64,000 nt of DNA from Scalindua sp964344685 (GTDB lineage Bacteria; Planctomycetota; Brocadiia; Brocadiales; Scalinduaceae), in NCBI GenBank assembly GCA_964344685.1, contig CAYFOK010000007.1, positions 62,001 to 126,000 of the forward strand, read 5' to 3'. Positions within the stretch are counted from its first letter, which is position 1. Every line of letters starts with the position of its first letter. The notes beneath the pieces were generated by a model. That model searched no databases. It had not been told where the DNA came from and saw only the letters and a list, made by a program, of their open reading frames with translations. This document shows, piece by piece, positions 1 to 8,298 of the stretch. A program made the position numbers and the translations under genes.

Positions 1-1225
1 AATTGGCAAGTTCCATTGTTGCAATATACATTTCAAACCTCTGTGCCAGATGAGGATTATTATCGCAGGATTTTGTCAACGGACAAATGCTAACCGGGTA
101 ATCAATCACGAAGGTTGGATTCCACAACTCTTTTTCTACGAGTTCTCCAAAAATATGTTCAGCAATCACATCTTTATGAATGCCTTCAACCTCAATACCC
201 AATTCTCTGCCTTTTACTTTCAGCCCCTCTTCATCATCTAAATCAACTGAAGCATACTTAGACAAAAGTTCAGAAAATGTACTTCTCTGCCAGGGAGGAG
301 ACATGTCCAGTTTACGTTCCCCAAAAGGAATCTCAAAACTTCCATACAGCTCCTGCACTAAACCGGTAATCAAACTTTCAGTCAGCTCCATCATTCCGTT
401 ATAGTCGCTGTATGCCTCATAGAGCTCCATCATCGTAAACTCCGGATTATGCCGTGTTGAAAGGCCTTCATTCCGGAAATTACGGTTAATTTCGTATACC
501 CTCTCCATTCCTCCGACGAGCAATCTCTTTAAATACAATTCTGGTGCTATTCGCAAAAACAGATCCATATCCAGGACATTGTGATGGGTAATAAAAGGCT
601 TTGCCACCGCACCTCCCGGAATAGACTGCATCATAGGAGTTTCAACTTCAACAAACTTTCTGTTATCAAGAAAATTCCTGATTGATTTTATAATGTTGGA
701 CCTCTTTAAAAAAAGGTCCATTACATCATCATTTGACGAAAGGTCGATGTAACGCTGTCTATATCTGATTTCAACGTCTTTCAAACCATGCCATTTTTCA
801 GGTGGAGGAAGCAGGGCTTTGGAGAGTACGGTAAAGTCATCGGCAAAAACAGTTATTTCACCGGTACGAGTCTTAAACACTCCACCCTCTACTCCAATGA
901 TATCTCCCAGATCCAGCAGACGAAAAATTTCATATTTTTCTTCACCCACATTATTAAGTTTAACATAAATCTGCAGCTTTCCGGTCCAATCCCTTATATG
1001 AAGAAATGTAGCCTTACCGTGGGGCCTCATAGTCATGATCCTGCCGGCACATTTCACCTTCTTCCCCTCCTCCTCCTCCGAGTAACCCTCTATTATCTCA
1101 TTCAGAGTCGAAGCATCTTTGTAACCTGCACCGTAAGGATCAACACCTTTTTCCCTGAGCTTATTTAATTTCTCAATTCTAGTCTGTTCAAGCGTTTCCA
1201 ATTGATTTCCTCTAACGTTAAGCAT
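1..1225 (-). CDS. lysS: lysyl-tRNA synthetase, C-terminus cut by window edge
   Basis: Charges tRNA-Lys with lysine in the cytoplasm (class II aminoacyl-tRNA synthetase). The reverse-strand translation begins MLNVRGNQLETLEQTRIEK, continues into an N-terminal OB-fold anticodon-binding region (about residues 55-160, including GRIMTMRPHGKATFLHIRD), and then a class II core with the motif 2 stretch YEINRNFRNEG. About 408 codons are visible and the frame is still open at base 1, so some 80-100 C-terminal residues lie outside the window. The ATG at 1225 gives the start typical of the family; no strong ribosome site is visible. It is divergent from rnpA. Identity is certain; only the 3' end is missing. 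Confidence 0.96.
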   Translation of the reverse strand, partial: MLNVRGNQLETLEQTRIEKLNKLREKGVDPYGAGYKDASTLNEIIEGYSEEEEGKKVKCAGRIMTMRPHGKATFLHIRDWTGKLQIYVKLNNVGEEKYEIFRLLDLGDIIGVEGGVFKTRTGEITVFADDFTVLSKALLPPPEKWHGLKDVEIRYRQRYIDLSSNDDVMDLFLKRSNIIKSIRNFLDNRKFVEVETPMMQSIPGGAVAKPFITHHNVLDMDLFLRIAPELYLKRLLVGGMERVYEINRNFRNEGLSTRHNPEFTMMELYEAYSDYNGMMELTESLITGLVQELYGSFEIPFGERKLDMSPPWQRSTFSELLSKYASVDLDDEEGLKVKGRELGIEVEGIHKDVIAEHIFGELVEKELWNPTFVIDYPVSICPLTKSCDNNPHLAQRFEMYIATMELAN

Positions 1226-1429
1226 AGAGAGATCTTACATTCTATGCGTTTGGTTTACCTTATAGATGAGTTCTGGAGATTTGGTAAGAAAAATAGAGTG
1301 CCCGGATAAAGAGGGTATTTTAACAACAAAGCACATACTGTCAAGACAAAATGCAAAATCCCACTGGTTACAACGCGGGAGTGCTCTTTCTCCTTGAATA
1401 TATGTTTTAAAATTATTAATATTGAAAAA

Positions 1430-1783
1430 ATGGATCAACGTTTTTCCAAGAAAGAACGCTTACGAAAAAGAAAGGAATTTCAGCAAGTCTTTGATAAAGG
1501 CGAGAGATTCGGCAATGATCAGTTAAAAATATACGCGTTACCAAATGATGAATCGGTATCACGGCTTGGCCTGGTCGTAGGAAGAAAATTCGGCAATGCG
1601 CCCAGACGCAATAGATTTAAGCGAATACTTCGAGAAGCATATAGATTAAACAAGAGTTTGCTGAACAACGGTACAGACATTGTAGTAATTCCAAGGCCCG
1701 GGCTGACAGAACTTACACTAAAAGCAATCGAAGAAAATTTCAAGGCAATACTGTCACAAATTAACGATAAATTTGGAAAATGA
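1430..1783 (+). CDS. rnpA: ribonuclease P protein component
   Basis: Protein subunit of RNase P, which binds the catalytic RNA and precursor tRNA 5' leaders. The start at 1430 gives a 117-residue protein beginning MDQRFSKKERLRKRKEF, a standard RnpA N-terminus. An upstream in-frame TTG at 1394 would add 12 residues without family support. The conserved basic RNR-type motif is present (GNAPRRNRFKRILREAYR). Its stop overlaps the yidD start by 4 bp (ATGA), so the two are translationally coupled. rpmH, which normally precedes rnpA, is absent here and found at 17.0 kb. Confidence 0.96.
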   Translation: MDQRFSKKERLRKRKEFQQVFDKGERFGNDQLKIYALPNDESVSRLGLVVGRKFGNAPRRNRFKRILREAYRLNKSLLNNGTDIVVIPRPGLTELTLKAIEENFKAILSQINDKFGK

Positions 1784-1989
1784 AATATTTATTTATTAAA
1801 CTAATACAAGCATATCAGGTAATCCTGTCACCGATCTTACACCCATCATGCCGTTTCTACCCAACATGCTCACAATATGCAGTAGATGCTGTTGAAAAGA
1901 AAGGTGTTGTTGTTGGGTTACTGAAGGGAGTATGGAGAGTTCTAAGGTGTAATCCTTTTGGCGGATCAGGGTACGATCCCGTTAAATAA
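1780..1989 (+). CDS. yidD: membrane protein insertion efficiency factor YidD
   Basis: Small (69 aa) inner-membrane-associated protein that assists YidC-dependent insertion. It has the family hallmarks: an amphipathic N-terminus (YQVILSPILHPSCRFYPTCS), the paired Cys residues of the CRFYPTCS motif, and the C-terminal RCNPFGGSGYDPV. It overlaps rnpA by four bases and is followed one base later by ftcD, so the three genes probably form one transcript. The order rnpA-yidD is conserved across bacteria, but yidC, the next gene in most genomes, is replaced here by ftcD. Confidence 0.95.
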   Translation: MKYLFIKLIQAYQVILSPILHPSCRFYPTCSQYAVDAVEKKGVVVGLLKGVWRVLRCNPFGGSGYDPVK

Positions 1990-1990
1990 A

Positions 1991-2998
1991 ATGATCAGTA
2001 CGGATAAAAGAATTATTGAATGTGTACCGAACTTCAGTGAAGGACAGAATACCGATATTATAGACAAAATCGCATCCTCCGTACAATCATCACAGAATGT
2101 TAAACTCTTAAATGTAGAACCCGACAGGGACTATAACAGAACGGTAATTACCTTTGCCGGAGAACCGTCCTGTGTAAAAGATGCGGCATTTAAAGCAATA
2201 TCAACTGCATCTGAACTTATAGACATGTCACGGCAAAAGGGAGAACATCCCAGGATTGGTGCAACGGATGTATGCCCCATAATACCTGTTGCCAATGTAA
2301 CAAAGGATGAGTGTGTAAAATTATCAAATGAACTGGGCAGAGATGTAGGAGAAAAACTGGGTATTCCTGTATATTTATATGAAGATGCTGCAAGATCGTC
2401 AGAAAGAAAGAACCTTGAGAACATCAGAAAAGGCGAATATGAAGGACTGGAACAAAAACTGAATGATTGGACACCTGATTACGGACCTGCAGAGTATAAC
2501 GAACAGGTCAGAAAATCTGGTGCTACAGTGATAGGGTCGCGATTCTTCCTGATTGCCTATAACGTAAACCTCAACACCAGAGACGTGAACATAGCTAACG
2601 CAATAGCTGGAGCGGTAAGAGAATCCGGTACTATGACAATTGATGAGGCAGGAGTAAATAAAAGAGCTCCAGGAATTTTAAAATATGTAAAGGCAATAGG
2701 TGTAGAACTAAACGAATACGATATAACACAGGTTTCCCTGAACCTGACTAATTACAAGGAAACTTCTATGCACAAAGTATTTGAAACCATAAAAGTGCAG
2801 GCCAGAGAACGTGGTATAGAGGCAACCGGAAGTGAGGTAATTGGTCTTGTTCCAAAAGAGGCCCTGATAGAAGCTGGAACTTTTTATGCAGGTAACAATC
2901 CTGAGGAAAATCTTATAGACGCGGCAATAGAGCACCTTGGTTTAAGCCAATTAAATACATTCGTGCCTGAGAAAAAAATAATCGAAAACCTGTTATAA
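1991..2998 (+). CDS. ftcD: glutamate formimidoyltransferase
   Basis: Transfers the formimino group of N-formiminoglutamate to tetrahydrofolate in histidine breakdown and one-carbon metabolism. The 335-residue product starts at the ATG one base after yidD (MISTDKRIIECVPNFSEGQN). It carries the family N-terminal signature ECVPNFSEG, the GEHPRIGATDVCP motif, and a second conserved block around GSRFFLIAYNVNLNT. It is the stand-alone transferase length; the cyclodeaminase domain of the bifunctional animal enzyme is absent. An upstream in-frame start inside yidD is rejected because it adds residues outside the family. No other histidine-degradation gene is nearby. Confidence 0.93.
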   Translation: MISTDKRIIECVPNFSEGQNTDIIDKIASSVQSSQNVKLLNVEPDRDYNRTVITFAGEPSCVKDAAFKAISTASELIDMSRQKGEHPRIGATDVCPIIPVANVTKDECVKLSNELGRDVGEKLGIPVYLYEDAARSSERKNLENIRKGEYEGLEQKLNDWTPDYGPAEYNEQVRKSGATVIGSRFFLIAYNVNLNTRDVNIANAIAGAVRESGTMTIDEAGVNKRAPGILKYVKAIGVELNEYDITQVSLNLTNYKETSMHKVFETIKVQARERGIEATGSEVIGLVPKEALIEAGTFYAGNNPEENLIDAAIEHLGLSQLNTFVPEKKIIENLL

Positions 2999-3031
2999 TC
3001 TTAATTTTTCGGCTCTAAGATCGTTATCTTT

Positions 3032-3208
3032 TCAAACAATCCTTACATATTTACTATAGCACTTAACAAAATCGTTCAATGTACTTTCGGCTATGGAAAG
3101 GATGTCTTCTGGTTTTTTACAAATAGATTGTGCTTCCGCTTTGAATATCGACAAAAGCTCTTCTACTGTAAATTTTGCACTGATACCGGCATTGTCCTGT
3201 TTATACAT
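3032..3208 (-). CDS. hypothetical 58-residue protein
   Basis: Not recognised. The minus-strand reading frame starts with ATG at 3208, preceded seven bases upstream by a perfect GGAGG ribosome site (3218-3222), and encodes MYKQDNAGISAKFTVEELLS followed by a helical, Lys/Glu-rich stretch with two Cys, ending KYVRIV. No signal peptide or membrane segment is seen. It is convergent with ftcD and divergent from the following membrane protease. The strong ribosome site and coding-like composition support a real gene. Confidence 0.6.
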   Translation of the reverse strand: MYKQDNAGISAKFTVEELLSIFKAEAQSICKKPEDILSIAESTLNDFVKCYSKYVRIV

Positions 3209-3342
3209 TGTTATGTTCCTCCATGAACAACAAGTTTTTTAGAAACGCCTTACTATTATTATCGACACATCAAAGCAAAACTTAACCAAAAAAACCTCTT
3301 ATAATCCTTTTTTTTTATCAATCAAGAGGTGTTATTATCTAA

Positions 3343-4233
3343 TTGACATCTTCTAACGGGTTTGCTAACCTGAAAGTCCTGAAGTCGGATATTAAACTAA
3401 AAAGTAAAAACAAGAGAATGATTTTACTTTTTTTCATATTATACAAACTTAATCCACGACACACTGGGAGTCCCGAAACGGTATACTTGGCCTTTGCTTT
3501 TGGTTTCATTGTGATTATCTTCACAAGCTTTGGTATTGAAAAGCTGTGGTCGAAGTATCTAAACCTGAAGATCGTCAAATCGTTTCTTTTTCCGGGTGCT
3601 GTAATACACGAATTAAGCCATGCTTTTCTCTGTCTGATTACCGGCACTACAATTAAAGAACTTAATGTTTTCAAACTTGATAACAGTGGTGGCTTACAGC
3701 ACGATAGACCGAAAGTCCCATATCTCTTTGATTTTTTAATAGCAACATCCCCTATCTTCGGTTGTGCATTTATCCTGATTTTAGCATCTATGATTCTCAG
3801 AAACCCCATTCGGGTTAGTGAATCCTTACCGAATGAAATGACGTTTTCCATGAAGCTTGTATTTGATTACGGAAAGAATTTTATGGATATGATATGGCTT
3901 ACACTTACTGCATTCTGGAAGATCGGATTTCATAGTTTAAACTCTATCTTATTCATAATTGCATCTATAATTTTCACTGTATCTATGGCACCGCATAAAC
4001 GCGATATAAAGTATTTAGTGCTGGGCTTTATTATTCTTGGAACAGTCTTGTTCTTCCTGGAGTTATTTGGAATTTCACTTCTGGGTTACAAATGGTGGGA
4101 TCAAGCGCTTGAAAACTCCTGGAGAATGGTCACATATATCATTTCACTGTTGTTAACAATTCTCTTTATAACTGCTGTTATAATTGGTATTTTAAAGGGT
4201 ATCAGACTTACTTTGGGTCACAAAAGCGGATGA
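3343..4233 (+). CDS. M50B-type membrane zinc metalloprotease-like protein
   Basis: Polytopic membrane protein with an HExxH zinc motif, IHELSHAF, placed at the end of a hydrophobic segment as in the peptidase M50B-like family, plus six or so further hydrophobic helices over 296 residues. The spacing resembles M50-like membrane proteins whose substrates are mostly unknown. The TTG start at 3343 has an AAGAGGTG site upstream; an ATG at 3418 is a possible shorter start just before the first hydrophobic helix. It overlaps ogt by 4 bp, implying cotranscription. Proteolytic activity is inferred from the motif only. Confidence 0.7.
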   Translation: MTSSNGFANLKVLKSDIKLKSKNKRMILLFFILYKLNPRHTGSPETVYLAFAFGFIVIIFTSFGIEKLWSKYLNLKIVKSFLFPGAVIHELSHAFLCLITGTTIKELNVFKLDNSGGLQHDRPKVPYLFDFLIATSPIFGCAFILILASMILRNPIRVSESLPNEMTFSMKLVFDYGKNFMDMIWLTLTAFWKIGFHSLNSILFIIASIIFTVSMAPHKRDIKYLVLGFIILGTVLFFLELFGISLLGYKWWDQALENSWRMVTYIISLLLTILFITAVIIGILKGIRLTLGHKSG

Positions 4234-4751
4234 CAGACACAATCCATTACTCAAGTCTCAACTCACCATTCGGTCCTGTCTTTGTTGCTAAAACCGTCAA
4301 GGGTATCTGCTTTATTAATCTTTCAAAGATCTCAGAGTCTGAATTCCAATCGATCCTAAGAAAAAAATTCCGGAAAAAGCCTATCAGAGATGACAAAAAG
4401 CTGAATGGTGTAATAAATGCCCTGCTTGATTACTTCAGTGGCAACCAGGTAAATTTCAAAGCACCATTAGATTTAGGCACGGGCACGCTTTTCCAGAGAA
4501 GGGTTTGGGATAAAATCAGTGAAATACCTTACGGAGAGCTAAGAACCTATAAATGGATTGCCGGTGAAATAGGCAGTATAAATGCTGTCAGGGCTGTGGG
4601 AAATGCGGTCGGCAGAAACCCTGTACCGCCAATAATACCATGTCACCGTGTAATACGTACGGATGGAAATCTTGGAGGGTTTTCATCAGGAATTTCCCTG
4701 AAAAAGTGGCTTTTGAAATTAGAGAATATTTCCTGCCATATCAACGAATGA
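4230..4751 (+). CDS. ogt: methylated-DNA--protein-cysteine methyltransferase
   Basis: Suicide DNA-repair enzyme that accepts the methyl group of O6-methylguanine on its active-site Cys. The 173-residue protein has the diagnostic IPCHRVIRTDGNLGGFSSG sequence with the acceptor Cys, preceded by the helix-turn-helix recognition region (VWDKISEIPYGELRTYKWIA). The N-terminal half is the less conserved Ogt-type domain; no Ada regulatory domain is present. It starts within the last codon of the upstream membrane protease gene. Cytoplasmic. Confidence 0.94.
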   Translation: MTDTIHYSSLNSPFGPVFVAKTVKGICFINLSKISESEFQSILRKKFRKKPIRDDKKLNGVINALLDYFSGNQVNFKAPLDLGTGTLFQRRVWDKISEIPYGELRTYKWIAGEIGSINAVRAVGNAVGRNPVPPIIPCHRVIRTDGNLGGFSSGISLKKWLLKLENISCHINE

Positions 4752-4838
4752 TACTGCGGTCTTCGGATTAGAATGCTTTTATCTCAATAGACAGCACAGT
4801 GAAATATTCAAAAGTTGATCATGTCAGGAATGAACATA

Positions 4839-4931
4839 TGGCGGAGAGGCCGGGATTCGAACCCGGGGTCCCACTATCAGCAGGACAATGGGTTAGCAAC
4901 CCACCGCTTTAAGCCGCTCAGCCACCTCTCC
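4839..4931 (-). tRNA. tRNA-Ser (GCU)
   Basis: Read on the minus strand it begins GGAGAGGTGGCTGAG and ends in a GGTTCGAAT T-loop, a CCTCTCC acceptor strand and an encoded CCA. The anticodon loop TTGCTAA within a GGGT/ACCC stem gives GCU. The long variable arm makes it a class II tRNA, as expected for serine. It lies 65 bp from a second tRNA-Ser gene of the same orientation. Confidence 0.95.
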
Positions 4932-4996
4932 AATGACGGAAGAAAAACATCTCTTTTAATCCTGTAAAACTTGTGAATTAAGGTACGCCTTTGTAT

Positions 4997-5088
4997 TGGC
5001 GGAGGGAGTAGGATTCGAACCCACGGTCCCGATCACTCAGGACTGCAGTTTTCAAGACTGCCGCCTTCGTCCACTCGGCCATCCCTCC
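4997..5088 (-). tRNA. tRNA-Ser (UGA)
   Basis: Minus-strand cloverleaf beginning GGAGGGATGGCCGAGTGG with a complementary TCCCTCC acceptor strand, discriminator G and encoded CCA. The anticodon loop CTTGAAA in a GCAGT/ACTGC stem gives UGA. A long variable arm is present, as in all tRNA-Ser. It forms a tandem pair with tRNA-Ser(GCU), probably from one transcript. Confidence 0.95.
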
Positions 5089-5173
5089 TGAAAAACTGCT
5101 TTTATCAATTCAGACCCTTCAAATCAGGAAAGGTCTTAAAAGGTCGAGCTTAAAACGTTTGTATTTTAAACTA

Positions 5174-5581
5174 TTATAAATTGTCCCACTTGCATACTTC
5201 TTCGAGAACTGACTTTGCCACATATATTGGAGTGTTTCCCTGCATAGCCAATGCAATTGCATCACTTGGCCTTGAATCTATCTCTAAAGCACTGCCATTT
5301 TGCCTGATAATTATTTTTGCATAAAAGGTATTATTCTTCAAATCACTGATTTCAATCCTTTCAACACCCCCACTTAACTGCATTATCACACTTGAGAGCA
5401 AATCATGAGTAAGCGGTCTTGGCGTTGGAATCTCTTTTACCGCTCTGTCAATGGCCCATGCCTCGTGCAGACCTATAACTATCGGAAAACTTCTTTGGCC
5501 GCCTTTTTCTTTAAGGACGATTATCTGATGGTCGCTTGTTTCAGATATCATTATCCTTGATAATTCCATGTGAACCATCAC
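5174..5581 (-). CDS. bifunctional nuclease family (DUF151) protein
   Basis: A 135-residue protein that is a single DUF151/BFN domain. Recognisable parts are the N-terminal VHMELSRIMISETSDHQIIVL, the FPIVIGLHEAWAI block, and the C-terminal EIDSRPSDAIALAMQGNTPIYV motif, which is the best conserved element of the family. Some members have been reported to have DNase/RNase activity, but the bacterial role is unclear. A GAGGG site lies upstream of the first ATG; starts at codons 1, 2 and 5 are all possible. It follows the tRNA-Ser pair in the same orientation. Confidence 0.9.
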   Translation of the reverse strand: MMVHMELSRIMISETSDHQIIVLKEKGGQRSFPIVIGLHEAWAIDRAVKEIPTPRPLTHDLLSSVIMQLSGGVERIEISDLKNNTFYAKIIIRQNGSALEIDSRPSDAIALAMQGNTPIYVAKSVLEEVCKWDNL

Positions 5582-5770
5582 AGTGTTTCCCTCAAAAAAT
5601 ATTGATAATACCTAAAAAATTCTAACATACAGTGTACCGTTGTCAACATTATTTTAAAATACGAAAAACTTCAAATTAGAGCTTGTGGGTAATTTATTCC
5701 CCCCCCGGTTCAATATACTTAATTTGACATATATGTAGAGGTGATTTACTACTAATCAGTACAAAATCTA

Positions 5771-5799
5771 TTGACACTAAATGCAGTGACTGCTATACT
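5771..5799 (+). promoter_or_regulatory. sigma-70-type promoter upstream of uppP
   Basis: TTGACA at 5771-5776, a 17-bp spacer, and TATACT at 5794-5799, about 50 bp before the uppP start. The -35 is a perfect match and the -10 matches five of six positions with ideal spacing. It probably drives uppP and the overlapping CPBP gene. Confidence 0.7.
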
Positions 5800-5851
5800 T
5801 TTCACCACTTCACACACCTCATTTGACCGATGTTAATAATTTCCTAAGTGA

Positions 5852-6673
5852 ATGTTAATAAAATCAATAATACTGGGACTGACACAGGGTCTAACAGAAT
5901 TTTTACCTATTAGCAGTTCTGGCCACCTCGTAATCCTCAGAAGTTTTTTAGATATGCAAACCAATGGTGTTATCTGGGGAATAGCGTTACATTTCAGTAC
6001 ATTATTGGCCATATTAGGTGTTTTCTACAAAGACATCTTTATGATTTTAAAAAGTACTTGTCAGTCATATAAAAAGCTCTTTTCAGGAGAAGGTATTAAT
6101 AACATCTACAAAAATGACCCATACACACGTATCTTCCTTCTGATAATAGTTGGCACAATACCCACAGTCATAATAGCTCTTTCCTTTAGGAACGTATTCG
6201 AGGGCCTATCCAACAAGCCGGGAACCGCCGGATATATGCTTATTGCAACCGGAACGATGCTCTGGTTTACCAAATATAAATTAAGAACAAATATTAATAA
6301 TATGAACCTGGGGTTCTTTGATGCCTTGATAATTGGTGCCATACAGGGACTTGCAATAACCCCCGGTATATCACGGTCAGGAACAACAATTGCGACAGCC
6401 ACTTTCAGGGGTGTTGACAGAGAAACAGCCGCAAGGTTCTCCTTTCTGCTGGTAATACCGGTGATTCTAGGAGGCATGGCAATGATGGCAAAAGAGACCA
6501 TTACTCTTAAAAACGAAGAATTTTCTTTTCTCATAATCGGAAGTATAGTTGCCGCTGTCGCCGGTTACATTGCCCTACGAGTCTTAGTAAAAATAGTCCA
6601 TAAAGGCAAACTGCATCTTTTCTCTTATTATTGTTGGCCGGTTGGGCTGTTTGTAATCCTTTATTTCATATGA
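5852..6673 (+). CDS. uppP: undecaprenyl-diphosphate phosphatase
   Basis: Dephosphorylates undecaprenyl diphosphate to recycle the lipid carrier for peptidoglycan and other envelope polymers. The 273-residue membrane protein has both signature loops: GLTQGLTEFLPISSSGHL near the N-terminus with the catalytic Glu and Ser cluster, and GAIQGLAITPGISRSGTTI with the conserved Arg. About eight hydrophobic helices surround them, and the length is normal. It ends in an ATGA overlap with the CPBP protease gene and follows a strong promoter. Confidence 0.95.
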   Translation: MLIKSIILGLTQGLTEFLPISSSGHLVILRSFLDMQTNGVIWGIALHFSTLLAILGVFYKDIFMILKSTCQSYKKLFSGEGINNIYKNDPYTRIFLLIIVGTIPTVIIALSFRNVFEGLSNKPGTAGYMLIATGTMLWFTKYKLRTNINNMNLGFFDALIIGAIQGLAITPGISRSGTTIATATFRGVDRETAARFSFLLVIPVILGGMAMMAKETITLKNEEFSFLIIGSIVAAVAGYIALRVLVKIVHKGKLHLFSYYCWPVGLFVILYFI

Positions 6674-7371
6674 ATGATTATCTAACACGTTCGAGGAATC
6701 TACCGAAAAGTTTTCTATTTATTTTGCCTCTTTTAGTCTTTTATGAAATTGGCATTGTTCTCTATGGTGCTGAAACAAAAAATACAGCTGACGTTATAGT
6801 AAAAAAACCATTTGAAATTTTTGGAGATAGCGCAACTCTTGCATTCAATTCATTAATCATTATCATCTCCTTTTGCTCAATTTTTTATATTGAGAAAAAA
6901 AACCGTTTAAGCTTTAAAATTTTTATTCCTATGTTTTTTGAAAGTGCGGTTTATGGTTTTTCCCTTGGATATGTAATACTTTTCTTTGTACATGGATATT
7001 TGCCATTTGATATTACTAATTTATATGTACAAAGTTTATTAAAAGGGGTCATTATCTCTTTTGGAGCAGGCGTATATGAAGAGATTCTCTTTCGCATGCT
7101 GCTGTTAAGCATTATTTACTTTATTATAGTTAAAGCTCTGAGAGCCAATCCAGTTATTGGCTCTCTATGTAGTATACTAATATGTGCTTTCACTTTTTCG
7201 ATTATGCATTACATAGGTCCATCCGGCGACAATTTCTCAATACACAGTTTCTCGTTCCGTTTGGTTGCAGGCATCATTTTATCTGCAATCTTTATTTTTC
7301 GGGGTTTGGGAATTGCTGTCTATACTCATGCCATTTATGATATCCTGGTAATCCAAAAGGCATATACATAG
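6670..7371 (+). CDS. CPBP family intramembrane metalloprotease
   Basis: Polytopic membrane protein of 233 residues in the CPBP (CAAX protease/bacteriocin-processing) family. The EExxxR catalytic motif is seen as YEEILFRM, followed by a conserved His in FSIMHYIG and a third motif around YTHAIYD near the C-terminus. The start at 6670 is used because it overlaps the uppP stop (ATGA) and begins MNDYLTRSRNLPK, a plausible cytosolic N-terminus. Substrate unknown. Coupled to uppP, so an envelope role is likely. Confidence 0.85.
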   Translation: MNDYLTRSRNLPKSFLFILPLLVFYEIGIVLYGAETKNTADVIVKKPFEIFGDSATLAFNSLIIIISFCSIFYIEKKNRLSFKIFIPMFFESAVYGFSLGYVILFFVHGYLPFDITNLYVQSLLKGVIISFGAGVYEEILFRMLLLSIIYFIIVKALRANPVIGSLCSILICAFTFSIMHYIGPSGDNFSIHSFSFRLVAGIILSAIFIFRGLGIAVYTHAIYDILVIQKAYT

Positions 7372-7574
7372 ACGCTCACCGTAACCTCTTATAATCACAG
7401 ATGTTAGGTGATATCCCCCAAATTAATTTTCCCATTTACGTAATTAAAAAATAAATAAAGAGAGTAATTGATTAGAAATTCACGTAAAAATTTGTAATAA
7501 TATTCCATACTGAAAGACATAAAGAATTGTAACAGAAGTTTTTATGAGTTGAAAATTTAGTCGGTGGCATCTAA

Positions 7575-8201
7575 ATGGAAAATATAATTGTAGGCATTAC
7601 TGGAGCAAGTGGAGTGGTTTACGGGCAGCGCCTCTTACAAGCATTAAGTGATAAACCCTATTCTATCCACTTAAGTGTGTCGGAAGCTGCTATAAATGTA
7701 ATAGAAAGTGAATTAAATCTCACGTTAAACCTGGATGAGTTCGATATCAGTAAATTTATTGATAGGGAAAATCACAGTATAACTTATCACCACATATCAA
7801 ATATTGCAGCATCCATCTCAAGCGGCACATTAAAAACCAAAGCAATGATTATAGCACCGTGCAGCATGAACACACTCTGTTCTATAGCAAATGGTATTGC
7901 ATCAAATCTCATTCAACGCGCGGCCAGCGTTACAATAAAAGAGGGAAGAAAACTGATTGTTATGCCCCGTGAGACTCCTTTAACACCAATACACCTCGAA
8001 AATATGTTGAAATTGTCAAAAGCACAAACTTGCATCTTGCCTGCTATGCCGGGATACTACTACCATCCGAAAACCATAGATGATCAGGTAGACTTCATGG
8101 TCGGGAAGGTACTCGACTACATTGGGATAGAGTATCCGCCGTATAGTAAAAAGAGTTATAGAGAATGGCGATACATGAATTCTGAATTAATGACTACTTA
8201 G
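7575..8201 (+). CDS. ubiX: flavin prenyltransferase UbiX
   Basis: Makes prenylated FMN, the cofactor of UbiD-type decarboxylases used in quinone synthesis and aromatic acid metabolism. The 208-residue protein has the Rossmann-like N-terminus IVGITGASGVVYGQRLLQAL, the IIAPCSMNTLCSIANGIASN block and the VMPRETPLTPIHLENM motif typical of UbiX/Pad1. No ubiD gene is present in the window. About 200 bp upstream contain no gene. Cytoplasmic enzyme, normal length. Confidence 0.93.
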   Translation: MENIIVGITGASGVVYGQRLLQALSDKPYSIHLSVSEAAINVIESELNLTLNLDEFDISKFIDRENHSITYHHISNIAASISSGTLKTKAMIIAPCSMNTLCSIANGIASNLIQRAASVTIKEGRKLIVMPRETPLTPIHLENMLKLSKAQTCILPAMPGYYYHPKTIDDQVDFMVGKVLDYIGIEYPPYSKKSYREWRYMNSELMTT

Positions 8202-8298
8202 AACCGCAAACAGAGAAGCACCTTACTATTATATTAGCACATGAACGGGGTCAGGCAGGTCTGTCACTCACAATACTGCCCGGGCCAGAAATAGTATT

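Noticed and set aside
1235..1438. Reverse frame between lysS and rnpA
   Set aside because: Overlaps the rnpA start, has no ribosome site and no recognisable protein; it is intergenic sequence.
5700..5708. C8 homopolymer upstream of uppP
   Set aside because: Lies in a non-coding region with no link to a reading frame, so no phase-variation role can be supported.
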